DNA of 64,000 nt, taken from positions 1 to 64,000 of the forward strand of contig CAVYUG010000004.1 of assembly GCA_963771655.1 (NCBI GenBank), in the 5' to 3' direction. The position numbers and the translations under genes were made by a program. Source of the DNA: JAWVFM01 sp963771655 (GTDB taxonomy: Bacteria > Actinomycetota > Thermoleophilia > Solirubrobacterales > 70-9). Shown one piece after another: positions 51,806-60,009 of this stretch; the first letter of the stretch is position 1; every line of letters begins with the position of its first letter. A model generated the notes under the pieces. The model was given only the letters and a program-made list of their open reading frames with translations. It had not been told where the DNA came from and ran no database searches.

Positions 51806-53146
51806 ATGTCGTTCGTCAAGTCCAGAGCGAAGCGTGGAGCGAGCTGCAGGCGGGCTCTGCTCACAGGCGCGCTCGTCGCCGGAGCGCTCGTCGCGCTTCC
51901 GGCCGCCGCCTCAGGCGTCGTCATCGAGACTCCGAACGGCCCGGCCAGCTACATGCCGCTGAACGGCCAGGGGCCGGCGTCGTCCTCGCGCTTCGCCGCG
52001 AACGGCAATCTCGACTACCACGGCGGCCCCGTGATGCCGTCCAACAAGCAGTTCGCGATCTTCTGGCAGCCGCCCGGCACCTCGTTCCCCGCCGGGTACA
52101 CGTCGGGGATCACGACGTTCATGAAGGACGTGTCGGCCGACCACAACCTGCCGACCGACACTTACTCGGTCGGCGCGCAGTACAAGGATTCGAGCGGCAA
52201 GTTCGCGACGTCGACGATGTCGTTCGGCGGTGCCGTGACCGACACAACGACCTTCCCAACGAGTGGCTGCCCGCCATACGCCGGCATCGCAACGGGCTTC
52301 TCGGTCTGCCTCACCGACCTGCAGATCTCCAACGAGGTCGACAGCGTCGTCGCCTCGCACGGCTTCCCGCGCGGGCTGACGAACCAGTACTTCGTGTTCC
52401 TGCCGCCGGGGATCGGGACCTGCTTCGACTCCTCCGGCATCGCGGGCGCGGGGTGCTTCGACCACGAGTTCTGCGCCTACCACTCATTCAACGGAACCAG
52501 TGGAGGGACGATCTACGCGAACGAGGCCTTCACTCCCATCGACCCGGCCGGGTGCGGCACCGGGAACTACCCGAACGGCAAGGCGAGCGGCATCGACGAC
52601 CAGCTCAGCACGCTGAGCCATGAGACGAACGAGGCGCGGGAGGACCCGCTGCTCAACGCGTGGTTCAACTCGAACAACGGGCAGGAGGGAGCGGACCAGT
52701 GCCGGAACACCGCCGACGACTACGGGCCGCTCCTCGGCGGCACGCCCGGCCTCAACGGCTTCAACCAGGTCATCAACAACCACAAGTACATCCTGCAGCG
52801 CGACTGGTCGAACGCCGCCAACGGCTGCGAGCAGCGATACAACCTCACGGGGACCACGTTCGGCCCGTTCAGCGCGAAGGTCGGCGAGAAGGTGACGTTC
52901 AGCGTCAAGTTCAAGGACCGCGAGGGCGGCCACCTTCAGAGCGCGTCGTGGACCTTCGGCGATGGAGACAAGGCCAACGGCGCCAAGGTCGACCACAGGT
53001 ACACGCACAAGGGCCAGTACAAGGTCCAGACGATCGCCTGCACGAACACCAAGGTCTGCCTGTTCGGCAACCGGACGATCAAGATCAAGAAGCGGCCGCA
53101 CCGGCGCCACCACAGGGTGCACGCCGTGGCGCTGCGCGTCCGCTGA
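51806..53146 (+). CDS. Secreted EXORDIUM-like protein, paralogue with PKD-like domain
   Basis: 446 aa, paralogue of the preceding gene: GNLDYHGGPVMPSNKQFAIFW, GAGCFDHEFCAYHSF, TLSHETNEAREDPL and GADQCRNTADDYGPLLGG align with it. A signal (ALLTGALVAGALVALPAAASG) precedes, and a PKD-like region (LQSASWTFGDGDKANGAKVDHRYTHKGQ) and a short basic tail follow. The tail is shorter than in the first paralogue. ATG at 51806 follows GGAGG. Tandem duplication is evident from the conserved Cys and His-Glu segments. Confidence 0.75.
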   Translation: MSFVKSRAKRGASCRRALLTGALVAGALVALPAAASGVVIETPNGPASYMPLNGQGPASSSRFAANGNLDYHGGPVMPSNKQFAIFWQPPGTSFPAGYTSGITTFMKDVSADHNLPTDTYSVGAQYKDSSGKFATSTMSFGGAVTDTTTFPTSGCPPYAGIATGFSVCLTDLQISNEVDSVVASHGFPRGLTNQYFVFLPPGIGTCFDSSGIAGAGCFDHEFCAYHSFNGTSGGTIYANEAFTPIDPAGCGTGNYPNGKASGIDDQLSTLSHETNEAREDPLLNAWFNSNNGQEGADQCRNTADDYGPLLGGTPGLNGFNQVINNHKYILQRDWSNAANGCEQRYNLTGTTFGPFSAKVGEKVTFSVKFKDREGGHLQSASWTFGDGDKANGAKVDHRYTHKGQYKVQTIACTNTKVCLFGNRTIKIKKRPHRRHHRVHAVALRVR

Positions 53147-53164
53147 GAACGACCCCGGGAGCGG

Positions 53165-54196
53165 CTAGCCGATCGCGACCATTCGCTCGATCGGCTGGCG
53201 GGCGCGCTCTGCGATCGCCGGCGGGACCTTCACCTCGAAGCGCATCTCGCGCAGCGAGTCCCGGAGCTTCGGCAGCGTGATCATCTTCATGTACTTGCAG
53301 AAGGCCATCCGGTTCGCCTCGTGGAGCCGGGCCTTCGGCGCCGCCTCCTGAAGCGGGTAGAGCATCCCGGTCTCCGTCGCGACAATGAACTCGCCCTCGG
53401 GGTTCGCCTCGACGTGCCGGAGCATCCCCGAGGTCGAGAGCATCTGAACGCCCTCGGCATCGACGTCGCCTGAGGCGACGTACTCCATGGCCTGGGTGGA
53501 GCACCCGCACTCGGGGTGGATCAGGAACTCGGCGCCCGGATGGTCGGCGCGCATCGCTTCGATGTCGGCCGGCCGAATCCCCGCGTGGACGTGGCACTCC
53601 CCGTCCCAGACGTGGAAGCGCGCGTAGCGCTGCGGGTCGTCGACGAGGCCGAGCTCGCGGGCGACGAACGACCCGAGCCACATGTCGGGGCCGAAGAGGA
53701 TCTCCGCGTCGGGGCCGTGCTCACGCCACACGTGCTCGACGACCTTGACCGCGTTGGAGGAGGTGCAGCAGTAGTCCGTTTCGGCCTTGACCTCCGCGGA
53801 GGTGTTGACGTACATCACGACCACCGCCCCGGGATGCTCGGCCTTCCAGGCGCGGAGCTGGTCGGCGTTGATCGACTCGGCGAGCGAGCAGCCCGCCTTC
53901 GGGTCTGGGATCAGCACGGTCTTCTCCGGCGAGAGGATCGACGCCGTTTCGGCCATGAAATGGACGCCGCAGAAGGCGATCACGTCCGCCTCCGTCGAGG
54001 CCGCCTCGCGCGAGAGCTGAAGCGAGTCGCCGGTGAGGTCGGCGACGTCCTGGAGCTCCGGGAGCTGGTAGTTGTGGGCGAGGATCACGGCGTTCCGCTC
54101 GGCGGCGAGGGCTCGCACCTCGTCCGAGAGCACGCCGACCTCCTCCGGGGAGAGCTCCTCGGTTCCGGGTGGGTGAAGGACGCTCAGCTCTTGCAT
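53165..54196 (-). CDS. nadA: Quinolinate synthase NadA
   Basis: 343 aa, iron-sulfur enzyme making quinolinate for NAD. Cluster-binding Cys are in VIAFCGVHFMAETASIL, TDYCCTSSNAV and HPECGCSTQAME; the NHNY-like ILAHNYQLPE opens the first repeat. Length fits the short bacterial form. nadC lies 5 kb away; nadB was not seen in the window. The 104-base gap upstream holds no gene. Confidence 0.94.
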   Translation of the reverse strand: MQELSVLHPPGTEELSPEEVGVLSDEVRALAAERNAVILAHNYQLPELQDVADLTGDSLQLSREAASTEADVIAFCGVHFMAETASILSPEKTVLIPDPKAGCSLAESINADQLRAWKAEHPGAVVVMYVNTSAEVKAETDYCCTSSNAVKVVEHVWREHGPDAEILFGPDMWLGSFVARELGLVDDPQRYARFHVWDGECHVHAGIRPADIEAMRADHPGAEFLIHPECGCSTQAMEYVASGDVDAEGVQMLSTSGMLRHVEANPEGEFIVATETGMLYPLQEAAPKARLHEANRMAFCKYMKMITLPKLRDSLREMRFEVKVPPAIAERARQPIERMVAIG

Positions 54197-54300
54197 GCTG
54201 ACCTTTCGCTCTATGTTCGCCGACCCGGCTGGCTCACGCGGTTGGCGACCAGCCTCGAATCGGGCGAATGACCAGTCCAGTTTAGCCCCCGGGCGCTCGC

Positions 54301-54810
54301 CTACGGCGCCCGAAGAGCGGACAGCGGCGGGGTCCCGGCGCCGATCGCGCGGTATAGGGTCGCGCTCGGCTTTGCGATGGTCCAGCGGCCGCCGCTCCGC
54401 GTCAGGTAGACGACGTCGTCCTCGATCGACGGATCGCGGTCGTCCGCGAAGATCGTCTTGACGGTCACCGTGGCCCGGGCCGTCGCGTCATGCACGTCGA
54501 GCGAGCGGAAGCGCAGGATCCGCGTCCGCCTCCAGACCGGGTAGCCGCGCGGGTCTCGGTAGCCGATCGAGGCGGCGATGGATGCGGGGCACGACCCCCT
54601 GTGCTTCGGGAGGGCGAGCTTCGCCAGCGCGTCCGACGCCACCGCGTCGCAGACCCCCCGGCCTGAGCGCGCATCGAGGGCACTGACGTAGCCGCGAACG
54701 GCCTGCCGGACCCCGGCCTCACCGGCCGTCTCCTGGTTCGGCCTGCAGGAGGCGAGGCAACCCGCCGCGATGACGAGCGCCGCGAGGGCCGGGCCGAGCC
54801 GACCCCTCAT
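54301..54810 (-). CDS. Lipoprotein of unknown function
   Basis: 169 aa with a signal and lipobox (LVIAAGCLASCRPN), then a helix-rich start (GVRQAVRGYVSALDARSGRGVCDAV) and a beta sheet (RILRFRSLDVHDATARATVTVKTIF, WTIAKPSATLY), which together look like an NTF2-like fold often found in secreted actinobacterial proteins. Start ATG at 54810 overlaps the stop of the CcdA-propeller gene, so it likely belongs to the mau-like operon. Confidence 0.65.
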   Translation of the reverse strand: MRGRLGPALAALVIAAGCLASCRPNQETAGEAGVRQAVRGYVSALDARSGRGVCDAVASDALAKLALPKHRGSCPASIAASIGYRDPRGYPVWRRTRILRFRSLDVHDATARATVTVKTIFADDRDPSIEDDVVYLTRSGGRWTIAKPSATLYRAIGAGTPPLSALRAP

Positions 54811-56246
54811 CTTTGGATCGTGAGGATTCGGGCGCTCCGCCCGTGGAGCACGGTCACGTACGCGCGCCTCCCGGAGAGCGCCGTCGAGAACAGGGTGCCG
54901 TGCGACGAGCGGCGGGTGTAGACGGGATGGGCGTGACGCGAGCCGAGGCTTCCGAGCATGGCCCTCTGCACGAGGGGCGGAGCGCTTGTCTCCTGCGCCC
55001 CCTCGCGGGCACGGAAGGCGTGGATGAACAGCACCCGCCCGTCATGGATGGAGGCGCAGCACACCATGCCGCGGTGTGAGCGTGCCACCACGCCGCGCCG
55101 CCCCGTTCCGAGCCGTCGCCACGCGACGATCGAGCTGCCGGGCCGCCCGACGGCGTAGACGAGCGTCCGACCGTCGACGCCGGGATGCCCCAGCCGCCTG
55201 GGATGGTTGACCCGGGCTACGACCTGTGAACCACCCGCCGGCCTTCCGTGAGCGAGGCGGCGTGCGCGGAGGAGGTCATCGCCTTTCCGGCTCTGGCCGA
55301 CGACGAGCCAGCGACCCGAGATTCCGCTCGCCCACCCCCCGCGCATGTCGAGCTGCGAGAGCACGCGGCGGTCGCGGCGTCGCAGGATCTCGAGCCCGTC
55401 TCCGACGCGCACGACCGCAAGCCCGCCGCCGATCGCCGGCTCGCGGCCCGGAAGGTGGATGGTCCTGTGGCCTCGCCGGAGGAGCGCGCGGGCATCGTGG
55501 CCCTTCTGGTAGGCGACCTGGGCCCCGGTGGCGGAGGGGTCGGCGCCGTGAATCGGATTGCCGGGAGCCGCGGTCGCCGCGGCCGCGCCCAGGGTCGAGG
55601 CGACGATCACCAGGGCCAGACCGTCGCCGAGGCGCGCCCGCCCGTAGAGCGCGGGGCGTTCGGCCATCGCGGCGACGGCACGGATGCCGATCGGACGATC
55701 GGCGAGCGGGGCGAGAACGACGATCGGCAGCGCCCTTCCGATGCCGAAGGCGAGCCCGATGGCGACTCCGATCGTGGGGTCTCCGACGGCGAAGCTGATG
55801 CCGGCGAGCGCCCAGGCGCCGAAGCTGAGGACGAAGGTCGTGAAGCCCAATCCCAGCAGGACGCCGTAGAGCGCCGCGGCCACCGGCAGCGGCATGCGCC
55901 AGCGCCAGGCCTCGGGAAGCTGGCGCCGCACCTGCGGCACGATCCGCACGCGGCGGACCTCGGCCACGGCGGCGACGGCCGCGATGGCCGCGGCGACGAA
56001 GTACGCAAGCTGTCCGCCGATCCCGTGGACGAGCTCGCCGAGTGCTCCCAGCAGTCCGAAGGTGAGGACGCCACCCGCCAGCGCGCCCGGGAGGAAGGTC
56101 GCGCATGCCGCGATCGTCGTGGGCATCCGCCCGGAATGGCCACGCAGTCCGAGGGTCTCAATCATCGAGAACCCGCATGGCGACCAGGTTCCCGTGAGCC
56201 CGATCGGGATCGCCGCGAGCGCCAGCACGATCGCCTCGGCGCTCAT
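54807..56246 (-). CDS. CcdA/MauF-like membrane domain fused to a beta-propeller-like domain
   Basis: 479 aa. The first ~230 residues contain about six helices resembling CcdA/MauF-type thiol-redox membrane proteins (IPIGLTGTWSPCGFSMIETLG, YGVLLGLGFTTFVLSFGAWAL), with a single Cys in SPCGFS. After a second hydrophobic segment ending in AAAATAAPGNP comes a ~240-residue region of repeated strands with SGISGRWLVVGQ, GVDGRTLVYAVG and SIHDGRVLFIHAF, like TolB-type propeller blades. It lies 13 bases after the light-chain-like gene. In canonical mau clusters a propeller heavy chain and MauF are separate; here they may be joined. Confidence 0.62.
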   Translation of the reverse strand: MSAEAIVLALAAIPIGLTGTWSPCGFSMIETLGLRGHSGRMPTTIAACATFLPGALAGGVLTFGLLGALGELVHGIGGQLAYFVAAAIAAVAAVAEVRRVRIVPQVRRQLPEAWRWRMPLPVAAALYGVLLGLGFTTFVLSFGAWALAGISFAVGDPTIGVAIGLAFGIGRALPIVVLAPLADRPIGIRAVAAMAERPALYGRARLGDGLALVIVASTLGAAAATAAPGNPIHGADPSATGAQVAYQKGHDARALLRRGHRTIHLPGREPAIGGGLAVVRVGDGLEILRRRDRRVLSQLDMRGGWASGISGRWLVVGQSRKGDDLLRARRLAHGRPAGGSQVVARVNHPRRLGHPGVDGRTLVYAVGRPGSSIVAWRRLGTGRRGVVARSHRGMVCCASIHDGRVLFIHAFRAREGAQETSAPPLVQRAMLGSLGSRHAHPVYTRRSSHGTLFSTALSGRRAYVTVLHGRSARILTIQR

Positions 56247-56259
56247 GTCGAGCGCCCCC

Positions 56260-56835
56260 TCAGCAAGGGACCTTCGTCTGGTAGTAGGTGACGCAGAACA
56301 CCTTGCGCGACCCGTAGCAGTAGCCGTGAAGCGCGGCGTCGCCGTTGATGCGCTTGTGGTTGTGAGCGCAGCAGTCCCAGAGCTTGCGGACCGTCCCGCC
56401 GCAGCATCGGTACCAGGCGCCCTGAAGGTGCGCTTCAAACCCGTAGAGGCGCGCCGTCTCCTCGCAGACCTTGGTGCGCGGTGCCGGCGGCAGCGGACGG
56501 CCGTCGGGGTCACGCAGGAGGTGCCCGTCGTCATCGACCGGCAGACCCGCGTGATCGACGGGGCGGCCGATGTTGTCGACGGGGTGGCCGTCCGAGGGAC
56601 GCAGCGGATAGCCGTTCGAGTCCAGCCTCGGGAGGCCGAGCGGGTGGACGCAGGAGCCGGTGGTGTACGTGTGACCGCAGAAGTGGAAGGCGTCCGCAGT
56701 GTCGGGCTCCAGGGACTTCGCGACGACGCCACCGGCCGTGATCAGCGCCAGCGCCCGCCCCACCCGCGCGAGGAAGCCTCGCCGCGAGCTCGACGCGGCG
56801 AGCGACTCGAGCGCGTCGCCCAGCGGCTCAGCCAC
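56260..56835 (-). CDS. Methylamine-dehydrogenase-light-chain-like Cys-rich exported protein
   Basis: 191 aa. A twin-arginine-like signal (SSRRGFLARVGRALALITAGG) suggests folded export. Ten Cys lie after it (residues ~53, 62, 124, 144, 145, 155, 156, 173, 181, 191), with two CC pairs (WYRCCGG, WDCCAHN), recalling MauA, whose light chain is disulfide-rich. Residues ~70-115 are about six repeats of Asp-x-x-Gly-x-Pro (DSNGYPL, DNIGRPV, DHAGLPV). Only two Trp (141 and 153) are present, 12 apart, so a TTQ cofactor as in true MauA is not established. GTG at 56835 overlaps the MauE-thioredoxin stop by 8 bases. Confidence 0.6.
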   Translation of the reverse strand: MAEPLGDALESLAASSSRRGFLARVGRALALITAGGVVAKSLEPDTADAFHFCGHTYTTGSCVHPLGLPRLDSNGYPLRPSDGHPVDNIGRPVDHAGLPVDDDGHLLRDPDGRPLPPAPRTKVCEETARLYGFEAHLQGAWYRCCGGTVRKLWDCCAHNHKRINGDAALHGYCYGSRKVFCVTYYQTKVPC

Positions 56836-57721
56836 CGGCGACGCTCGCCGTGGTCGATTGGCGCCGCTCGGCGGTCGCCAGGACGCTCTCGAGCTGCGCG
56901 AGGTTGTTGAAGGTGCCCTTCGCGAGCACGGTCCCATCAAGGGCGAGCGCGACGGCGAACGGGCTACCCGGCACGCGCGCCTCTCGCCATAGGTCGGGCT
57001 CGGTGCCCTCTGGGAAGGTCGCGACGGCGATCCGGGGCTCGGCGGCGAGCGAGGCGATCGCGGGCTCGAGCGACTGGCAGGCGCGGCATCCCTCCGACAC
57101 GAACACCGCGAGCGCGAGCGCGGCGCGTGGGGCGGCGTCGAACCGATCGATGAGCGGGCTGCGCGATCCGAGCTCCGGCCCCTCCTCGGGGATCTCGAGG
57201 GCGGAGTCGGGACCGAGGCGCAGCCTGAGCATCCCCACCTCCCTCGCAAGCGCCAGCACGGCGACGGCGAGCGCGGCCACGGCGACGAGGGCCACCGCGA
57301 GCCCCAGGCCGAGCCACTGGTCGGTGGAGAGCGCCGCCGAGCCCAGGACGGTGCTGACGAGGAATGCGGCGGCGAGGAGCGCGTTGCGCCCCACCGCGGC
57401 CGTGCTCACCGTCGAGCGCGCGCCGAAGCAAGCGCAGGGCGCCCCCGCCCGGCCGCGGCGGATCGCGATCGCGAGGGCGGCGGCGAAGGCGGTCATGAGG
57501 CCGGCGGCGAGATATGCGGCGAGCGTGACGCCGGCCGCGACCCCGACCGCGAGGCTCAGCTCGACCGCGATCAGCGCGCCCCAGACGATCCGCTGGGCGC
57601 GCTCGCCCGCGATGCCGAAGGTCGCGAACGCCGCCCGGCTCGTAGCCGGGCTCGCGAGCTTCGCGACGCTCGAGACGACGAGAACCCCTGCCAGTGCCAG
57701 GCGAATCGCTTCGGCAAGCAC
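56828..57721 (-). CDS. MauE-like membrane protein fused to a thioredoxin-fold domain
   Basis: 297 aa. The N-terminal ~150 residues have about five helices and the MauE-type PCACFGARS; MauE proteins help form or reduce disulfides of methylamine dehydrogenase. The C-terminal ~90 residues form a thioredoxin fold with LAVFVSEGCRACQSLEPAI (CxxC) and a cis-Pro-like VPGSPFAVAL. This joins MauE and MauD functions in one protein and fits a role in building the Cys-rich protein encoded next. Start ATG at 57721, 48 bases from the divergent Fpg-like gene. Confidence 0.75.
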   Translation of the reverse strand: MLAEAIRLALAGVLVVSSVAKLASPATSRAAFATFGIAGERAQRIVWGALIAVELSLAVGVAAGVTLAAYLAAGLMTAFAAALAIAIRRGRAGAPCACFGARSTVSTAAVGRNALLAAAFLVSTVLGSAALSTDQWLGLGLAVALVAVAALAVAVLALAREVGMLRLRLGPDSALEIPEEGPELGSRSPLIDRFDAAPRAALALAVFVSEGCRACQSLEPAIASLAAEPRIAVATFPEGTEPDLWREARVPGSPFAVALALDGTVLAKGTFNNLAQLESVLATAERRQSTTASVAGG

Positions 57722-57768
57722 ACGCTCAGAATATTCCGTGCCGAGCCGTCGTGCCTACGCTCTGTGGC

Positions 57769-58635
57769 ATGCCGGAGCTGCCCGAGGTCGAGATCACGGC
57801 GCGGCGTCTCGACGCCGCGCTGCGCGGGGCCGAGGTGGAGTCCGCGGTGGCGCCCGGGATGGTGGCCCTGAAATCGGTGGAGGTCCCGCTGGGCGCCCTC
57901 GCCGGCCGCCGGGTCGAGGGGGTGAGGCGCGTCGGCAAGATGCCCGTGGTCGAGTTCTCGGCGGGCGACGACGACCTCGGCCCTCTAGCGCTCCTCGTCC
58001 ACCTGATGTCGGCCGGGCGGTTGCAGGTGTTCGACAAGCGCGCCTCGCTTCGCGACCGCGCTTCCCGGGTGCTGATCCGCGTCGACGGCGGCCGCGAGCT
58101 CCGGTTGCGCGAGTTCGGGACCAAGCAGCGCGCATGGGCGAAGGTGCTGTCCGCGGGCGACGTCTCGAAAGACGAGATGGTCGCGACCCTCGGCCCCGAG
58201 GCCTGTCCCGCGCCGCCGGTCGAGGAGCTGGCCCGGATCGTCGAGGTGCCGCGGCAGCTCCATCCCCTCCTCCGCCACCAGCGCGACATCGCCGGCATCG
58301 GCCGGTCGTGGGTCGACGAGGTCCTGTGGGAGGCCAGGCTCGGCCCGTTCAGGAAGGGCGGCGATCTCTCGCCCGAGGAGGTCGAGCGCCTCCACGGCGC
58401 GCTGCCGGTGCTCGGCGCCGCCATCGACCACTACGAGAAGGTCATCGGGGCCACGGTGCCCGACAAGCTCCCGATGCCGCTCAAGGTCCACCGCCGGGAG
58501 GGTGAGCCCTGCCCGCGATGCGGCGACACCCTGGCTGCGGTCCACTTCGCCGAGCACTCCACGACCTACTGCCCAGCCGAGCAGACCGGCGGCCGGGTGC
58601 TGAAGGACCGGCGCCTCTCACGGCTTTTGAAGTGA
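57769..58635 (+). CDS. Formamidopyrimidine-DNA glycosylase family protein, altered zinc finger
   Basis: 288 aa. The N-terminus MPELPEVE provides the catalytic Pro and Glu after Met removal; RRVGKMPVVEF has the usual Lys, and RHQRDIAGIGRSWVDEVLW is the helix-two-turn-helix DNA-binding part. The C-terminal zinc finger reads CPRCG...YCPAEQTGG: the fourth Cys of CxxC...CxxC is replaced by Glu. This may change zinc binding. It removes oxidised bases if active. ATG at 57769 is fixed by MPELPE. Confidence 0.85.
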   Translation: MPELPEVEITARRLDAALRGAEVESAVAPGMVALKSVEVPLGALAGRRVEGVRRVGKMPVVEFSAGDDDLGPLALLVHLMSAGRLQVFDKRASLRDRASRVLIRVDGGRELRLREFGTKQRAWAKVLSAGDVSKDEMVATLGPEACPAPPVEELARIVEVPRQLHPLLRHQRDIAGIGRSWVDEVLWEARLGPFRKGGDLSPEEVERLHGALPVLGAAIDHYEKVIGATVPDKLPMPLKVHRREGEPCPRCGDTLAAVHFAEHSTTYCPAEQTGGRVLKDRRLSRLLK

Positions 58636-58647
58636 GCTCGCGGGCGG

Positions 58648-59163
58648 TTAGCGGCTGGTGAGGTGGCGCAGGAGCGCTCGGCCGATCGTGACCGGATGGT
58701 TCACGACCGTCGCGAGCCGGCCCGTGAGGGAGAGCGGGTCGTGTGCGATCCCGAGCTGGCGCAGGACGGTGCCTGCGTCGAAGTAGACGCGCTCGCAGAT
58801 CAGACGGTCCTCGTCGAACAGGAACAGCGCGCAGAAGCGCATCTCGAACTTCCGGCCGGTGGGCGGCAGCCCCCGATAGGACCCGAGGTGAGTGCCGTAG
58901 AGGTTCGCCTCCACGATCACCGCATCGTCGGAATGGTGGAGCGCGATCAGCTCGTTGCGCTGATCGGGGAACGCGGTGCGAGTCTCCTCGAAGTAGCCGT
59001 CGACCTCGGCCTCGCCGTCGAACACGTCGCCCGTGGCGATCAGCTCGTAACGGGGGTGGTCGAACGTCTCCATCGTGACGTCGAACTCGTGCCTGTTCTC
59101 CGACTCCATGTGCCGGATGACGAGCTTCTCCCGCTTGGTCCGAAGCGCCTTGGTGGGGGGCAT
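58648..59163 (-). CDS. SnoaL-like polyketide-cyclase fold protein
   Basis: 171 aa with the NTF2/SnoaL fold (FDVTMETFDHPRYELIATGDVFDG, YFEETRTAFPDQRNELIALHHSDDAVIVEANLYG, FCALFLFDEDRLICERVYFDAGTVLRQLG). These are found in cyclases, hydrolases and isomerases of small molecules; the real function is unknown. It ends 12 bases past the convergent Fpg-like gene and lies 9 bases after nadC. Confidence 0.75.
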   Translation of the reverse strand: MPPTKALRTKREKLVIRHMESENRHEFDVTMETFDHPRYELIATGDVFDGEAEVDGYFEETRTAFPDQRNELIALHHSDDAVIVEANLYGTHLGSYRGLPPTGRKFEMRFCALFLFDEDRLICERVYFDAGTVLRQLGIAHDPLSLTGRLATVVNHPVTIGRALLRHLTSR

Positions 59164-59172
59164 GGCCCGACC

Positions 59173-60009
59173 TTACAGCGGTTCCGGCTCGACGATAAGG
59201 GACAGGTCCAGCGCTGGCGCCGAGTGGGTGAGGGCGCCGATCGAAATCTGGTCGACGCCCGTCCCGGCGACGTCGGCGACGTTGTCCAGCGTCACGCCAC
59301 CCGAGGCCTCGAGCGTCGCGTCCCCCTTCGCGTCGCGCAGCGCCACCGCGGCGCGAAGGAGCTCGGGACCCATGTTGTCGAGGAGTAGGCGGTCGGCGCC
59401 GCACGCGAGCGCCTCGCGGACCTGATCGAGGTCGGCGCACTCGACCTCGACGGGGAGGTCGGGCCGCGCTTCGCGCGCGGCCTCCACCGCCGCCTCGATG
59501 CCGCCGGCCAGCGCGAGGTGGTTCTCCTTCAAAAGGAAGGCGTCGTGGAGGCCCATGCGGTGGTTGGTTCCCCCGCCCGCGGCGACCGCCGCCTTCTCGA
59601 GCAGTCGCAGGCCCGGCGTCGTCTTGCGGGTGTCGAGGATCGTCGCGCCGGTCCCCTCGACGGCGCGGGCGTAGCGGGCGGTGAGGGTCGCCACGCCCGA
59701 CAGATGGCCGAGGAAGTTGAGGGCCGTCCGCTCGGCGGCGAGCACGGCACGCGCCGGCCCGGCGATCCACGCGGCGTCGAACGGCACCTCGTCGCGCCAC
59801 TCCCCCTCACGGACGAACGGCTCGAGGTCCCCAGCGCCGGCCTGGCGGAAGACCTCGGCGGTGACGTCGAGGCCGAAAAGCACACCCGGCGCCTTCTGCA
59901 CGATCCGGGCGCTGGCCTCGACGTCGTCGGGAACGGTCGCATCCGAGGTGACGTCGCCGCCGCCGATGTCCTCGGCGAGGGCCTCTGCGACCAGCATTGA
60001 CAGATCCAT
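59173..60009 (-). CDS. nadC: Nicotinate-nucleotide pyrophosphorylase NadC
   Basis: 278 aa, quinolinate phosphoribosyltransferase. Motifs: EDIGGGDVTSDATV, AERTALNFLGHLSGVATLT, ILDTRKTTPGLR, HRMGLHDAFLLKENH (catalytic Lys) and LLLDNM, then EASGGVTLDNV. It takes the NadA product towards NAD. ATG at 60009 shares one base with the FIST gene stop (TGATG). nadA lies 5 kb away on the same strand, and nadB was not seen. Confidence 0.93.
   Translation of the reverse strand: MDLSMLVAEALAEDIGGGDVTSDATVPDDVEASARIVQKAPGVLFGLDVTAEVFRQAGAGDLEPFVREGEWRDEVPFDAAWIAGPARAVLAAERTALNFLGHLSGVATLTARYARAVEGTGATILDTRKTTPGLRLLEKAAVAAGGGTNHRMGLHDAFLLKENHLALAGGIEAAVEAAREARPDLPVEVECADLDQVREALACGADRLLLDNMGPELLRAAVALRDAKGDATLEASGGVTLDNVADVAGTGVDQISIGALTHSAPALDLSLIVEPEPL

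Noticed and set aside
56260..56835. Calling the Cys-rich protein a true methylamine dehydrogenase light chain
   Set aside because: Only two Trp, 12 residues apart, and no heavy chain or mauG nearby; TTQ formation is not supported.
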